Of a stretch of DNA of 64,000 bases, positions 1-8,060 are shown one piece after another (the stretch's first letter is position 1; each line of letters starts with the position of its first letter). The position numbers and the translations under genes were made by a program. A model generated the notes under the pieces. It had not been told where the DNA came from. It made no database searches and worked only from the letters and a program-made list of their open reading frames with translations. Source of the stretch: CAZVON01 sp964628435 (GTDB lineage: Bacteria; Patescibacteriota; Microgenomatia; Levybacterales; UBA12049); assembly GCA_964628435.1 (NCBI GenBank), contig CAZVON010000002.1, positions 1-64,000 of the forward strand. The letters are read 5' to 3'.

Positions 1-412
1 CAATAATATCTTCTGTTAAAGACAAACTAATAATGTAGTTGTTTTCTTTTTTCTCTAGAATATTTTCATCAAGCAATGTCCCTGGTGTCACGACTCGTAC
101 CACATCTCGTTCTACCAAACCACGCTTATTGGGTGGCGATAGTTGTTCGCAAATTGCTACTTTGTAGCCTGCTTTTACCAGTTTTGCTAAATAGGTATCA
201 ACTGCGTGATACGGAATTCCTGCCATGGGAATATTGCCGTCTTTGCCGCCCCGTTTGCTGGTAAGTGTTATGTTTAATACTTGGCTGCCAACAAACGCAT
301 CTTCCATAAATAGTTCGTAAAAGTCTCCCATTCTATATAAAAGCAAGCAATCCTGATAGTGCTTTTTAATTGCCCGGTATTGCTTCATCATGGGAGTAGT
401 GAACTGTTCCAT
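1..412 (-). CDS. mutS: DNA mismatch repair protein MutS, N-terminal part (cut by window edge)
   Basis: Translated from the minus strand starting at an ATG at 412, this gives 137 residues that run off the left edge. They match MutS domain I, the mismatch-recognition domain. The segment RMGDFYELF (residues 27-35) holds the Phe-x-Glu motif (F31, E33) that in this family inserts beside the mismatched base. The segments NIPMAGIPYHAVDTYLAKLV and KVAICEQL are also typical of MutS1 and are absent from MutS2. The start matches the usual family N-terminus (MEQFTTPMMKQY). The gene diverges from the HtrA-like protease, with both promoters in 413-545. Function is inferred from family only; the ATPase domain lies outside the window. 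Confidence 0.93.
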   Translation of the reverse strand, partial: MEQFTTPMMKQYRAIKKHYQDCLLLYRMGDFYELFMEDAFVGSQVLNITLTSKRGGKDGNIPMAGIPYHAVDTYLAKLVKAGYKVAICEQLSPPNKRGLVERDVVRVVTPGTLLDENILEKKENNYIISLSLTEDII

Positions 413-436
413 ATGTGGACAATCTTGTCGTCGTTT

Positions 437-445
437 ATTATAACA
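437..445 (-). promoter_or_regulatory. Extended -10 promoter of mutS
   Basis: On the minus strand a TATAAT hexamer (437-442) is preceded by TGT, giving an extended -10 element. It lies 24 bases upstream of the mutS ATG. I see no convincing -35 box, which extended -10 promoters can do without. No Shine-Dalgarno sequence is evident before the ATG. Confidence 0.5.
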
Positions 446-485
446 ACTAATAGGAAAAATGACATATCTTTTTGTCGGGAGCATA

Positions 486-514
486 TTGACATAACAAAAT
501 ATTCCTGTTAGCAT
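486..514 (+). promoter_or_regulatory. Promoter of the HtrA-like protease gene
   Basis: A perfect TTGACA -35 (486-491) is followed after 17 bases by TAGCAT (509-514), which carries a TGT extension immediately upstream. The predicted transcription start is near 521, inside the CIRCE-like operator at 508-534, so bound HrcA would block initiation. Confidence 0.6.
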
Positions 515-534
515 ACAATATTACCGAGTGCTAA
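508..534 (+). promoter_or_regulatory. CIRCE-like HrcA operator upstream of htrA
   Basis: The sequence reads TTAGCATAC-N9-GAGTGCTAA. The right arm equals the CIRCE consensus arm GAGTGCTAA in all nine positions. The left arm matches TTAGCACTC at seven of nine. The nine-base spacer is exactly canonical. The element overlaps the -10 of the protease gene and ends 11 bases before its ATG. An hrcA gene lies in this same window (40735), so a cognate repressor exists. Repression of the protease by HrcA is inferred. Confidence 0.72.
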
Positions 535-545
535 TTTTATAGGCT

Positions 546-1505
546 ATGTCGTCATCTGTCCACAACAATAATTACAGTAAGGAGCTTCTAGATGCTTACT
601 CTCGTGCAGTAATTCACGTCGTTGAAAAAGTTGGTCCCTCTGTTGTTCAAATTCAAATTAAACAGCAAAGAAGTTCTGCTCGTTCTGAGGGAATTGGTTC
701 GGGAGTTATTATTACTCCAGACGGGTTTGTGATTACAAACCAACATGTTATTGATGTTAGGGGGCGTATAGAAGTCAGTCTTACCTCAGGCAAGACGTAT
801 CATGCAGAATTGATTGGGCAAGATAAAAGTACTGATCTTGCGCTTCTTCGAATAGCAGCAATTGGTCTTACCTTTGCAGAGTTTGGAAATTCAGAGAACC
901 TTCACGTTGGACAATTAGTCATTGCAATTGGGAATCCGTTTGGATTCCAAAGCACTGTTTCAACAGGGGTTATTTCTGCACTGGGTATAAGCATGCAGGC
1001 AATCGATGGAAGAATCATTGAAAGTATTATTCAAACCGATGTATCTTTAAACCCCGGGAATTCTGGAGGTCCTTTAGTTAGTAGCAGTGGAGAAGTAATC
1101 GGGGTTAATACTGCAATGATTCGTTTGGCACAAGGTATTGGTCTTGCCATTCCGAGTAACACTGTTACCTGGGTAGTTGGTGAACTGATAACTCATGGAA
1201 AAGTTGCAAGGGTATCGCTTGGAATTGCGGTGGCGGTACGTCCCATTAGTCGAAAGATTCAAGAGATATTTCACTTAAAGTCAAACTCAATTGTAGAAGT
1301 TGTGTCGCTACAAGAAAACGGTCCGGCAGCCCTTTCGGGTATTGAAAAAGGAGATATGATTTTTGCGGTCAATGACAAAAAGATTTCTGATGTATCTGAT
1401 ATTCATCGGCTGTTGTTAGCTAAACCAACGCACCCGTTATATAAAGTAAGTATATTACGAGAGTATCGCATAAAAGATATATATGTACCGTTACAAAACA
1501 GATAG
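546..1505 (+). CDS. HtrA/DegP-like trypsin-fold serine protease with PDZ domain
   Basis: The 319-residue protein has the S1C catalytic triad: His67 in TNQHVID, Asp97 in STDLALL and Ser173 in NPGNSGGPL. A single PDZ domain follows (about residues 225-315). The family degrades or refolds damaged proteins, usually outside the cytoplasmic membrane. Unusually, I see no signal peptide or N-terminal membrane segment; the protein starts with a polar stretch (MSSSVHNNNYSKELLDAYSR), so it is either cytoplasmic or exported by an unrecognised route. The gene stands alone, converges on the GT4 gene, and has a CIRCE-type operator over its promoter, suggesting heat-shock control by HrcA. The family assignment is firm; the cellular location is uncertain. 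Confidence 0.93.
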   Translation: MSSSVHNNNYSKELLDAYSRAVIHVVEKVGPSVVQIQIKQQRSSARSEGIGSGVIITPDGFVITNQHVIDVRGRIEVSLTSGKTYHAELIGQDKSTDLALLRIAAIGLTFAEFGNSENLHVGQLVIAIGNPFGFQSTVSTGVISALGISMQAIDGRIIESIIQTDVSLNPGNSGGPLVSSSGEVIGVNTAMIRLAQGIGLAIPSNTVTWVVGELITHGKVARVSLGIAVAVRPISRKIQEIFHLKSNSIVEVVSLQENGPAALSGIEKGDMIFAVNDKKISDVSDIHRLLLAKPTHPLYKVSILREYRIKDIYVPLQNR

Positions 1506-1526
1506 TGTAGTATTATCTACATAAAC

Positions 1527-2891
1527 TTATCGACCAATAAAAACAGTGCCATTTGTTGGAAACAGATTTCGCTTACGTTCTTTTTTCGGCCACGTAAAGT
1601 CAACAACAGTTCCATCAGGATTTGTTGTATGTTGGAAATTGATTTCTCTATAATATGCCACAGTTTGATCAGCAACAATGTCCCAGTCAAACCTTGAGCA
1701 TACTGAGATTCTGCCAAGAAGGGTAAGTCTTTGTTTTTCTTCTTGCGGAAGAGAAAGTAATGCTTCTATCTGCCGTTCTAAGTCTTGCGGATTTCCTGGG
1801 TCTGCCATCCGCGCAAATGGTTGATTTTCAATAACCGTGCGATAGCCATTTATATTGGTTCCTACCACTAAGGTTCCAGATGCCAATGCTTCTGCCAGTA
1901 CTCGTCCAAATCCTTCTCCACCAATTGATGGACACACAACAATATCAGCACTGCGATATGCTCGTTCAAGGGTGATGGTTTCGTGAGACGTATTGTTTTT
2001 TTCTCGAGGTACTATTCCTAAAAATTCAACATCTGGTATCTGCATAGTTTCTACCATTTGCCGTAGTTGTTTTGTCATTTCGCCATGCCCACTTATTTTT
2101 AGCTTTATGTCTGATCTGTTTTTGCGAATAAGAGCATACGCATAAAGTAGATCTGGAATTCCTTTTCGAGGGTCATGGCGTCCAGCAAAAAGAATTGTTT
2201 GCTTTCCATCATTCCAACTTGAGATTTTTGGGCCATCTGGAGTAAATGCAGTCGTGTCGATACCATTGGGAATTACTTTATACTCAGCAGGGTAAATGCC
2301 AAACATATGCATGGCAGTATCTTTTGACACTGCAATCCGTCCATCAAGAGTATCCATAACTGTATGAAAGTATCCTTTCGTTAATCCTTTGGGGATCAGC
2401 CATTTTCTATCAAATGTTACCCTTCGAATAGCTTTTTTCCCAAGCCATAAAGCAATGTTTGTTTTTAAACTTAATTTTTCCAGTTGAGCGTGAAAGTGTC
2501 CAATGGTTGCGGCAGCAGGTTTCCCATCTGGACGAGACGGCATGGCAGAAATAAGTGTGTGAGCACCATGCGCAGCTAATGGTTCATGAAATACCACAAC
2601 ATCAGGTTGGACTGTGTTTAGGATTCTTGCGGCTCTGCCTTTATTAAAAGCTACAGAGCTATAGTGACTCGTGTTATCATGAGATATTTTTACTGGTCGT
2701 CCCAACGTAAAATCTGCTGCATTAAACTCTTGGTATGCTCCTAAATGTGGTCCGCCAGTACGAACAGTACACTCACGCTTTTTAAGATGCGGAATAAGCT
2801 CATGGATAAAAAGCGTGACTCCATCTGGTTTTGTGGGATCGTACCGATAGGGCGAATGAATAAAAATTTTTAGTCGCCTTCGTTCTTGCAT
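1527..2891 (-). CDS. GT4-family glycosyltransferase (GT-B fold)
   Basis: This 454-residue protein shows the two-domain GT-B layout. An N-terminal acceptor domain starts at KIFIHSPYRYDPTKPDGVTL. The C-terminal donor domain contains LFAGRHDPRKGIPDLLYAY and the GT4 signature around ADIVVCPSIGGEGFGRVLAEALASG, with the paired glutamates (E-x7-E) that bind the nucleotide-sugar donor. Such enzymes transfer a sugar from an activated donor to a lipid or polysaccharide acceptor on the cytoplasmic side of the membrane; the sugars cannot be told here. The gene is monocistronic. It converges on htrA with only about 20 bases between stops, and diverges from sodN. Confidence 0.88.
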   Translation of the reverse strand: MQERRRLKIFIHSPYRYDPTKPDGVTLFIHELIPHLKKRECTVRTGGPHLGAYQEFNAADFTLGRPVKISHDNTSHYSSVAFNKGRAARILNTVQPDVVVFHEPLAAHGAHTLISAMPSRPDGKPAAATIGHFHAQLEKLSLKTNIALWLGKKAIRRVTFDRKWLIPKGLTKGYFHTVMDTLDGRIAVSKDTAMHMFGIYPAEYKVIPNGIDTTAFTPDGPKISSWNDGKQTILFAGRHDPRKGIPDLLYAYALIRKNRSDIKLKISGHGEMTKQLRQMVETMQIPDVEFLGIVPREKNNTSHETITLERAYRSADIVVCPSIGGEGFGRVLAEALASGTLVVGTNINGYRTVIENQPFARMADPGNPQDLERQIEALLSLPQEEKQRLTLLGRISVCSRFDWDIVADQTVAYYREINFQHTTNPDGTVVDFTWPKKERKRNLFPTNGTVFIGR

Positions 2892-2905
2892 GCTAAGCAG
2901 TAAGC

Positions 2906-2914
2906 ATTATAGCA
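2906..2914 (-). promoter_or_regulatory. Extended -10 promoter of the GT4 gene
   Basis: On the minus strand TGC-TATAAT (2906-2914) is an extended -10 lying 14 bases before the GT4 start codon at 2891. It shares the 76-base divergent region with the sodN promoter on the other strand. No clear -35 is present. Confidence 0.5.
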
Positions 2915-2929
2915 AAGTAATTATTGAGA

Positions 2930-2958
2930 TTGACAATTTGCGCCTTTTTCTTTAGTAT
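2930..2958 (+). promoter_or_regulatory. Promoter of sodN, near-leaderless
   Basis: TTGACA (2930-2935) and TAGTAT (2953-2958) are separated by exactly 17 bases. The hexamer ends 9 bases before the sodN ATG at 2968, so the predicted transcript has at most two or three untranslated bases. No Shine-Dalgarno sequence could fit. Confidence 0.65.
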
Positions 2959-2967
2959 TAAGACAAT

Positions 2968-3393
2968 ATGTTTACCTTTATTGTCAAACTTCTTCCCACT
3001 TTTATTGCCTACGCTCATTGTGATATTCCTTGTGGAATTTATGATCCAAAACCAGCTCAAATAGCTGCTTCGACCATTCTTAAAATGGTTCAAAAAATAA
3101 ATGAATTGCCCAAACAAAACCCTACTGCTTCTGATAGAAACGCATTTGTTCGTATGGTCTGGACAAAAGAAGAACACGCAAGAAAATGTAAAGAAGAACT
3201 GCTGATTTTATGGACTGATTATTTTAAACCGGAGCATCTGAAACAATTTCCTAACCTCCACGAAACTTTCTGGAATGCTGCAAAACTGTGTTCAAAAAAC
3301 AAACAATCAGTGGATTTAAAATCTGCAGAAGAGTTAGTCAAAGCAGTTGATACAATAGCAGATATTTTTCAGCAATCAAAAGCCTCAAAATAA
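2968..3393 (+). CDS. sodN: Nickel superoxide dismutase precursor (NiSOD)
   Basis: The 141-residue product contains the diagnostic nickel hook HCDIPCGIYDP (residues 17-27), matching the NiSOD consensus HCDLPCGVYDP. After removal of a 16-residue leader (MFTFIVKLLPTFIAYA) the mature enzyme would start at His17, giving the His1, Cys2 and Cys6 nickel ligands. The rest fits the four-helix-bundle family, with a mature length of about 125 against the usual 117. NiSOD disproportionates superoxide to oxygen and peroxide as a homohexamer. The next gene encodes the matching maturation protease, which confirms the call. The cassette implies exposure to oxygen in a lineage usually thought fermentative. Confidence 0.93.
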   Translation: MFTFIVKLLPTFIAYAHCDIPCGIYDPKPAQIAASTILKMVQKINELPKQNPTASDRNAFVRMVWTKEEHARKCKEELLILWTDYFKPEHLKQFPNLHETFWNAAKLCSKNKQSVDLKSAEELVKAVDTIADIFQQSKASK

Positions 3394-3397
3394 ATAC

Positions 3398-3724
3398 GTG
3401 AGAAATACATTGGTATCGATTCTTTTTCATCTGCTTCCTCTTGTTAAGTTTCAAATAAAAGGAGATAGTATGCAGCCAACGTATCAAGATGGACAAGTGA
3501 TATTGGTAAATAGACTGGCATACACGTTTTCAGATCCACAGATTGGAGATTGTGTTGTTTTTAAAAATCCAACTGATAACAGATTTTCTGTAAAACGAAT
3601 AGAGACCATAGGGAATAACAATTACTATGTTGTTGGGGATAATAGAGAAGAAAGCACTGATAGTAGAAACTTTGGATGGATTGAGAAAAAAAACATTGTA
3701 GGGAAAGTAATACATATTTTTTAA
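3398..3724 (+). CDS. sodX: Nickel superoxide dismutase maturation protease, S26 signal-peptidase family
   Basis: The 108-residue protein is a minimal S26-type peptidase. The catalytic serine lies in KGDSMQPTY (Ser24) and the general-base lysine in FSVKRIETIG (Lys66), followed by the GDNREESTDSRNFG box typical of signal peptidases. It starts with GTG four bases after the sodN stop, so the two are co-transcribed. SodX-type proteases cleave the SodN leader to free the N-terminal histidine that binds nickel. A generic signal peptidase is the alternative, but the position directly behind sodN and the small size favour SodX. A hydrophobic N-terminus (residues 4-16) could give a loose membrane association. 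Confidence 0.87.
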   Translation: MRNTLVSILFHLLPLVKFQIKGDSMQPTYQDGQVILVNRLAYTFSDPQIGDCVVFKNPTDNRFSVKRIETIGNNNYYVVGDNREESTDSRNFGWIEKKNIVGKVIHIF

Positions 3725-3730
3725 TTTATA

Positions 3731-4246
3731 ATGATTTTTACTTTTGTTTTACTCTTAACGATACTTTTTTTGCTTTTTATTCTTTCTATGGTATGGCCTC
3801 CCGATAGTCCATGGGCCCCATGGTGGCGAATTCCCAAAAGTACAGCGCATGCTATAGCAAAACTTGCCGAGGTTTCTTCGAGAGATTGCGTGTATGAATT
3901 AGGATGTGGTGACGCAGTGGCATTGTATGCTATTGTTAAAAAAACACATGCCTATGGAGTTGGTATAGAAATTGATCCAATCAGATATTTCGTTGCTCTT
4001 TGTATTCGAAAAGTACTTGGGTTAGAAAAACAGGTTCAACTCATACGAGAAAATTTTTTTTACACAAATATCTCTGACGCAACAGTTGTTGTGGTATATC
4101 TTGTTCCATCTGCATTAAATCGATTGCTGCCAAAGTTTAAAAAAGAGCTTAAAAAAGGAACGAAAATTATGAGTTATCGATATCAAGTTGAGCTTTCGCA
4201 GGTTGCCTATAATAAACAACACAACATTTATATGTACAAAATATGA
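3731..4246 (+). CDS. Membrane-anchored class I SAM methyltransferase, FAM173/ATPSCKMT-like
   Basis: An N-terminal membrane helix (about residues 2-22) is followed by a short Rossmann methyltransferase domain. Motif I reads VYELGCGDAVAL and the acidic ribose-binding strand reads GVGIEIDP. Later, SDATVVVVYLVPSALNRLLPKFKKEL resembles the lysine methyltransferases of the FAM173/ATPSCKMT group. The 171-residue length fits that compact family. It follows sodX by 6 bases and is probably co-transcribed with the NiSOD genes, but I cannot name a substrate. The motif I variant GCGDAVAL, in place of the commoner GSGDGR, leaves catalytic activity open. Confidence 0.7.
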   Translation: MIFTFVLLLTILFLLFILSMVWPPDSPWAPWWRIPKSTAHAIAKLAEVSSRDCVYELGCGDAVALYAIVKKTHAYGVGIEIDPIRYFVALCIRKVLGLEKQVQLIRENFFYTNISDATVVVVYLVPSALNRLLPKFKKELKKGTKIMSYRYQVELSQVAYNKQHNIYMYKI

Positions 4247-4268
4247 TAGGTACATACTCTTTCTTGTT

Positions 4269-5876
4269 TTACCTTTGCTCTTCTAATTCAAAAAGAAGTT
4301 TGTTGAAGTTATTGTTTTTTTGAGCGAGTTGTCTGATGGCAGTGATAATATCTTCGATTCCCTGTTTGTTGCTTCCTGCTTTATAGAGTTGAAATAAATT
4401 TAAATGTGCCAAGTAGAATGAAGGATCAAGTTCCAGTGTTTTTTTATATTCTTTTTCTGCCTCTTGAAAATTTCCAAGTTGTACATAGACATTGCCAAGG
4501 TTGTAATGCGTCTGAGGATAGGTATCAGACGAGCTAATTGCATTTTTGTACTCTTTAAGTGCTTCTTTCAAGCGTCCTTGTTCTGCATAGGCCATGGCAA
4601 GATTGTTCCGGACACGGCTGCTTTCGGTAAATTGAAGTGTTTGGGTATAAAAAGTTATTGGATCACGCCACTGTGCATTGCGATTGATAGTTCGGATACA
4701 GAACAAGATTATAATTAATACAAACAAACAACAGAGAAATAAAGAAAAAAATCTATTTTTTTGTTTCAGGATCTTAACCAAGAGAAAAACGATAAGGGTA
4801 AAAAACCCAATAGAAGGAAAATATAAAAAATGTTCAAAAAAAATGCCATTGATCGGAATGATTCCAGAGGTAGGAATAAAACCAATAAGAAACCAAGAAA
4901 GTGAAAAAAATAATTCCTGGTATTTATGAAAATATTTTAATGCAAAAAATGCGCTTGTTAAAAATATACCCATAACAAGCCCAGACGTAAGAGTGAGTGA
5001 AGGATAGACTAATGATGGTCGGTCGATAAACAGGTTTTGAGGAAAGAAAAGAAGTGCAAAGTACTCAGGAATAAGATTCAAAAACGTGTTGATTCGTACG
5101 AAAACACTTTCTGTATATATATTTTGATGGTTGTAAAAATTGAGTGTATTTTGAAAATTCAAAACAGTTAACCGAAGTAAGAAATATCCAAAAGCTATAC
5201 CAAAAAATGGAAGTGATTTTTTGAGACCGATAATAATTGTTTTTTTTGTCAATGTTCCAGAAACGATTACGCGTAGCATAAAAACAAATAAAGGAGTTAT
5301 GATTACGATTTCTTTTGATAGCAACCCTAAGATAAAAAAGCAAAGCGCCAGTATATACTGTTTTGTTTGGTCAGATAAACATAGATTAAGAGCAATCAAC
5401 ATAAAAAATAAAGACAAGGGATCTCCTTTCCCTGACGCAAATGCAATTGCTTCTGTTTGCACGGGATGAACCAAAAAGAGTAAGCTGCTTAAGAAAGCAA
5501 GCAATTTCTGATTAAAAAGTTTTTTTAGCAGAGTAAAAAGAAGAATCGAAGAAAAGATATGCAATAAAAAACTGTCTAAATGATAAATAAAGCCGTCGTT
5601 TTTAAATAACGCATACTCTGTGGCAAAAAAAACCATGAGTACTGGACGGTAGTAATTGCTATTGCTGCCTCCACCAGCAGTAATGCTATGGGTAAAAAAA
5701 TCATTCAAAGAAAAATTTTTGACAAACACATTTTTGTAAATAAAGTGTTCATCATCATAAAAAAGCTGGTTTTGTAAAGTATTGCCATAGATAATAAACC
5801 CAACTACGCATAAAAAAGTTACAATATATAACCAATGAATACGTTCGCATTTTTGAATAACAGAAGAAACATCCAT
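4269..5876 (-). CDS. Polytopic GT-C-like glycosyltransferase with C-terminal TPR repeats
   Basis: The 535-residue protein has an N-terminal membrane helix followed by an extracytoplasmic loop with FYDDEHFIYKN, the paired acidic residues typical of GT-C enzymes. About ten further membrane segments follow. At least two TPR units occupy residues about 415-495 (NNLAMAYAEQGRLKEALKEYKNAI and THYNLGNVYVQLGNFQEAEKEY; each quoted here as a landmark). This layout resembles TMTC-type O-mannosyltransferases. Such enzymes move a sugar from a polyprenyl-phosphate donor to an extracytoplasmic acceptor. Donor and acceptor here are unknown. It follows the FemAB gene by 7 bases in the same operon. Confidence 0.72.
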   Translation of the reverse strand: MDVSSVIQKCERIHWLYIVTFLCVVGFIIYGNTLQNQLFYDDEHFIYKNVFVKNFSLNDFFTHSITAGGGSNSNYYRPVLMVFFATEYALFKNDGFIYHLDSFLLHIFSSILLFTLLKKLFNQKLLAFLSSLLFLVHPVQTEAIAFASGKGDPLSLFFMLIALNLCLSDQTKQYILALCFFILGLLSKEIVIITPLFVFMLRVIVSGTLTKKTIIIGLKKSLPFFGIAFGYFLLRLTVLNFQNTLNFYNHQNIYTESVFVRINTFLNLIPEYFALLFFPQNLFIDRPSLVYPSLTLTSGLVMGIFLTSAFFALKYFHKYQELFFSLSWFLIGFIPTSGIIPINGIFFEHFLYFPSIGFFTLIVFLLVKILKQKNRFFSLFLCCLFVLIIILFCIRTINRNAQWRDPITFYTQTLQFTESSRVRNNLAMAYAEQGRLKEALKEYKNAISSSDTYPQTHYNLGNVYVQLGNFQEAEKEYKKTLELDPSFYLAHLNLFQLYKAGSNKQGIEDIITAIRQLAQKNNNFNKLLFELEEQR

Positions 5877-5883
5877 GTTCTGT

Positions 5884-6921
5884 CTATCGGCCTCGTCTGA
5901 GAATAAACCAACGCAGAGTATCTGCTAATTGAAAACCTTTATAAAACAATGGGTGAATTATCATGTCATAGCTTCCAATATACTCAATCAATTGTGCGCC
6001 ATATCCTTGTTTAAATCGGTGAAATCCATACCATGGATCTGTTGGATCTGGTTGCGGTCCAAGAGCACCCCACATATCAAATTTTTTAAGTCCTAATTTT
6101 TTTCCAAATTGAATGGCTTCCCACATCATCAGATTTGAAGCCATTGTTTGTTTGTGAAGACTGCTTGAAGCACCATAGGGATAATAAAGGGTATCTTTGT
6201 ATACAAACAAAATCCAGGTAACGAGTATCTCATGGTTATATTTCGCTACCAATAAATGCGCACTCAGCTTATTATGAGAGGGCTTGCCATGTGCGGGTCG
6301 AAGGGTTTCCCACATGAGCTGGTGATATCGTAGGGTGTGAGCATAAAAATGTTGACGCTGTGTTGTTTCTTGAGTAAGTTGAAGGTACTTTTTGAATGCT
6401 TCATCTGAGTTGTCTTCTTGTACTATTACCCCATGTCGTTTTGCTACATGAATGTTGTAGCGAGTTTTAGGATGCATTGCTTTTAATAGTTTTTCTTCTG
6501 ATCTTGTAATATCTAACTGGAAAGTGTATTTGGTAAATAATGGATGAGAGGAGTTGAGAATCGTGAATCCTGAGTTATGAATTGCATCCTGAATTATGAA
6601 CCTAGAATTATGAATTATGTTGGGTTCTAACTGAATAAAGACGCAACGTTCGTGCTTTCCTATCTTGGCAAGTTCAAAAAGCAGTTCTTTATTAAGAACG
6701 TCTCCTTTTGGCAAGTACCCAATAGACCAAGGAATATATGGAATTTGATGAAGCGTAAGAGTGAATCCAGATTGGAGGGTATCGTTGATGAAAAGACCTT
6801 TACGGATTACTCGTACTCCGGTTTTTTTTCTAAATTCTCCCCATTCATATGACTGTAATGGATGCGAGACAACACGATTATAATCAGTTTGGTAGTCAGC
6901 AGAAATATTTTGAATACTCAT
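5884..6921 (-). CDS. FemAB-family peptidoglycan bridge aminoacyltransferase (FemX-like)
   Basis: The 345-residue protein matches the FemABX family, with twin GNAT-like folds. Family features include SYEWGEFRKKTG near the start, KAMHPKTRYNIHVAKRHGV in the middle and FDMWGALGPQPDPTDPWYGFHRFKQGYGA near the end. These enzymes use aminoacyl-tRNA to add the first or later residues of the peptide crossbridge on lipid II. The start codon overlaps the helicase stop (ATGA), so the two are coupled. A segment at 6551-6620 is made of repeated AATTCATAATTC-like units that stay in frame (residues about 103-125), and looks like a repeat inserted into the coding sequence. Confidence 0.82.
   Translation of the reverse strand: MSIQNISADYQTDYNRVVSHPLQSYEWGEFRKKTGVRVIRKGLFINDTLQSGFTLTLHQIPYIPWSIGYLPKGDVLNKELLFELAKIGKHERCVFIQLEPNIIHNSRFIIQDAIHNSGFTILNSSHPLFTKYTFQLDITRSEEKLLKAMHPKTRYNIHVAKRHGVIVQEDNSDEAFKKYLQLTQETTQRQHFYAHTLRYHQLMWETLRPAHGKPSHNKLSAHLLVAKYNHEILVTWILFVYKDTLYYPYGASSSLHKQTMASNLMMWEAIQFGKKLGLKKFDMWGALGPQPDPTDPWYGFHRFKQGYGAQLIEYIGSYDMIIHPLFYKGFQLADTLRWFILRRGR
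6551..6620. repeat. AT-rich GAATTATGAATT-type short repeat array inside the FemAB gene
   Basis: Several imperfect copies of a GAATTATGAATT-like unit occur within 70 bases (for example GAGTTATGAATT, CTGAATTATGAA and GAATTATGAATTATG). They are translated in frame as a low-complexity segment rich in I, H, N, S and F. Similar units occur between tatD and metG (38748-38780) and inside lepA. Confidence 0.55.
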
Positions 6922-8060
6922 AGTGACTCTGGTGATTCAGAGAATGAAAGATCATTATAGGCAACAACCTCTTGCGGAAGATCTACAACAAACCGTGATA
7001 CAATATTTGACGACCTCTGTCCAAAAAACAACCGTTGCCGAGTATAGGTTAAAAAAAGCTGTTGCTTTGCTCTGGTAATACCAACATAACATAGTCGTCG
7101 TTCTTCTTCTAGCTCTTGTTTATCCATTAATGCTCTGTTATGAGGAAATAAGCCTTCTTCCATGCCAACCATAAACACAATTGGAAACTCAAGTCCTTTT
7201 GCAGCGTGGAGAGTCATAAGAGTAACAGCGTTTTTCTCAGAAGACGCTGTTGTAGATGGACGATCTGGCATATATTCTTGTTCAACAAGTGCGACATTTT
7301 CTAAGAATAATGAAATAACAGGAAATTCAAGAGCAACAGATCGAAGCTCTTTTATGTTTTCAAGTCGTTGTCTATCTTCTTCATCGTGTTCATCATAGAA
7401 CGAAAGATAGCCTGTTTTTTTTAACACGGTGTCGAGAGCTTCTAAAGTACTATATTTGGTAGCGTTAAATTCTTGTTGGAAGGCTAAAAATTTTGCAAGA
7501 CGTGTTTTTCCTAGCTTTTCGATTCGTTTCCAAGCTACAGAGTCTTTCGGATTTGCTAAAAGCCGAAGATAGGATAAGACATCTTTTATTTCTTTTCGTT
7601 CATAAAACCTCGTTCCGCCTACTAAAATATACGGAATGCTATGGTGGAGAAATACTTCTTCAATAACTCTTGACTGTGCGTTCGTTCTATAAAGTACTGT
7701 GACGTCCTGGTATGACCCAGCGCTTTTATTCTCCACAAGATCAAGAACTTGTTGCATAATAAATTCTGCCTCAGTATGTTCGTTTCGCGCCTCATGGAGG
7801 GTAATTTTTTTCCCTTGTTTATTGTGTGTCCACAATTGCAAAATAGGATGAGAGGTGTTTTTAGAAATAACTGCGTATGCAGCGTCAAGGATTTTTTGAG
7901 TTGACCTATAATTTTGAGATAAAGGAAACACATGCGCATTTGGAAAATCGAATTGAAACTTTGAAAGATTTTGATAATCAGCGCCTCGCCAACTGTAAAT
8001 ACTTTGGGAAAAGTCACCCACTACGCAAATGTTTTTCCATTTTTGATGATTTTCGCACAT
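6918..8060 (-). CDS. UvrD/PcrA-family DNA helicase, C-terminal part (split by assembly gap)
   Basis: This 380-residue reading frame carries the later helicase motifs of superfamily 1A: GDFSQSIYSWRGAD (motif III), QNYRSTQKIL (motif IV), VTLMTLHAAKGLEFPIVF (motif V) and EEERRLCYVGITRAKQQLFL (motif VI). It is one gene with the fragment at 8021-8812. The ten-N gap at 8087-8096 and a frame change between it and about 8060 separate the parts. The ATG at 8060 is internal, not a true start. UvrD/PcrA enzymes unwind DNA 3' to 5' in repair and in removal of replication blocks. The stop overlaps the FemAB start. Confidence 0.88.
   Translation of the reverse strand: MCENHQKWKNICVVGDFSQSIYSWRGADYQNLSKFQFDFPNAHVFPLSQNYRSTQKILDAAYAVISKNTSHPILQLWTHNKQGKKITLHEARNEHTEAEFIMQQVLDLVENKSAGSYQDVTVLYRTNAQSRVIEEVFLHHSIPYILVGGTRFYERKEIKDVLSYLRLLANPKDSVAWKRIEKLGKTRLAKFLAFQQEFNATKYSTLEALDTVLKKTGYLSFYDEHDEEDRQRLENIKELRSVALEFPVISLFLENVALVEQEYMPDRPSTTASSEKNAVTLMTLHAAKGLEFPIVFMVGMEEGLFPHNRALMDKQELEEERRLCYVGITRAKQQLFLTYTRQRLFFGQRSSNIVSRFVVDLPQEVVAYNDLSFSESPESL

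Noticed and set aside
76..264. A 62-codon frame on the plus strand at the left edge
   Set aside because: It is the complement of the MutS domain I coding sequence, which has clear homology.
1506..1521. A small TGTAG/CTACA hairpin between the convergent htrA and GT4 genes
   Set aside because: The stem is five bases with no T-run on either side, too weak to call a terminator.
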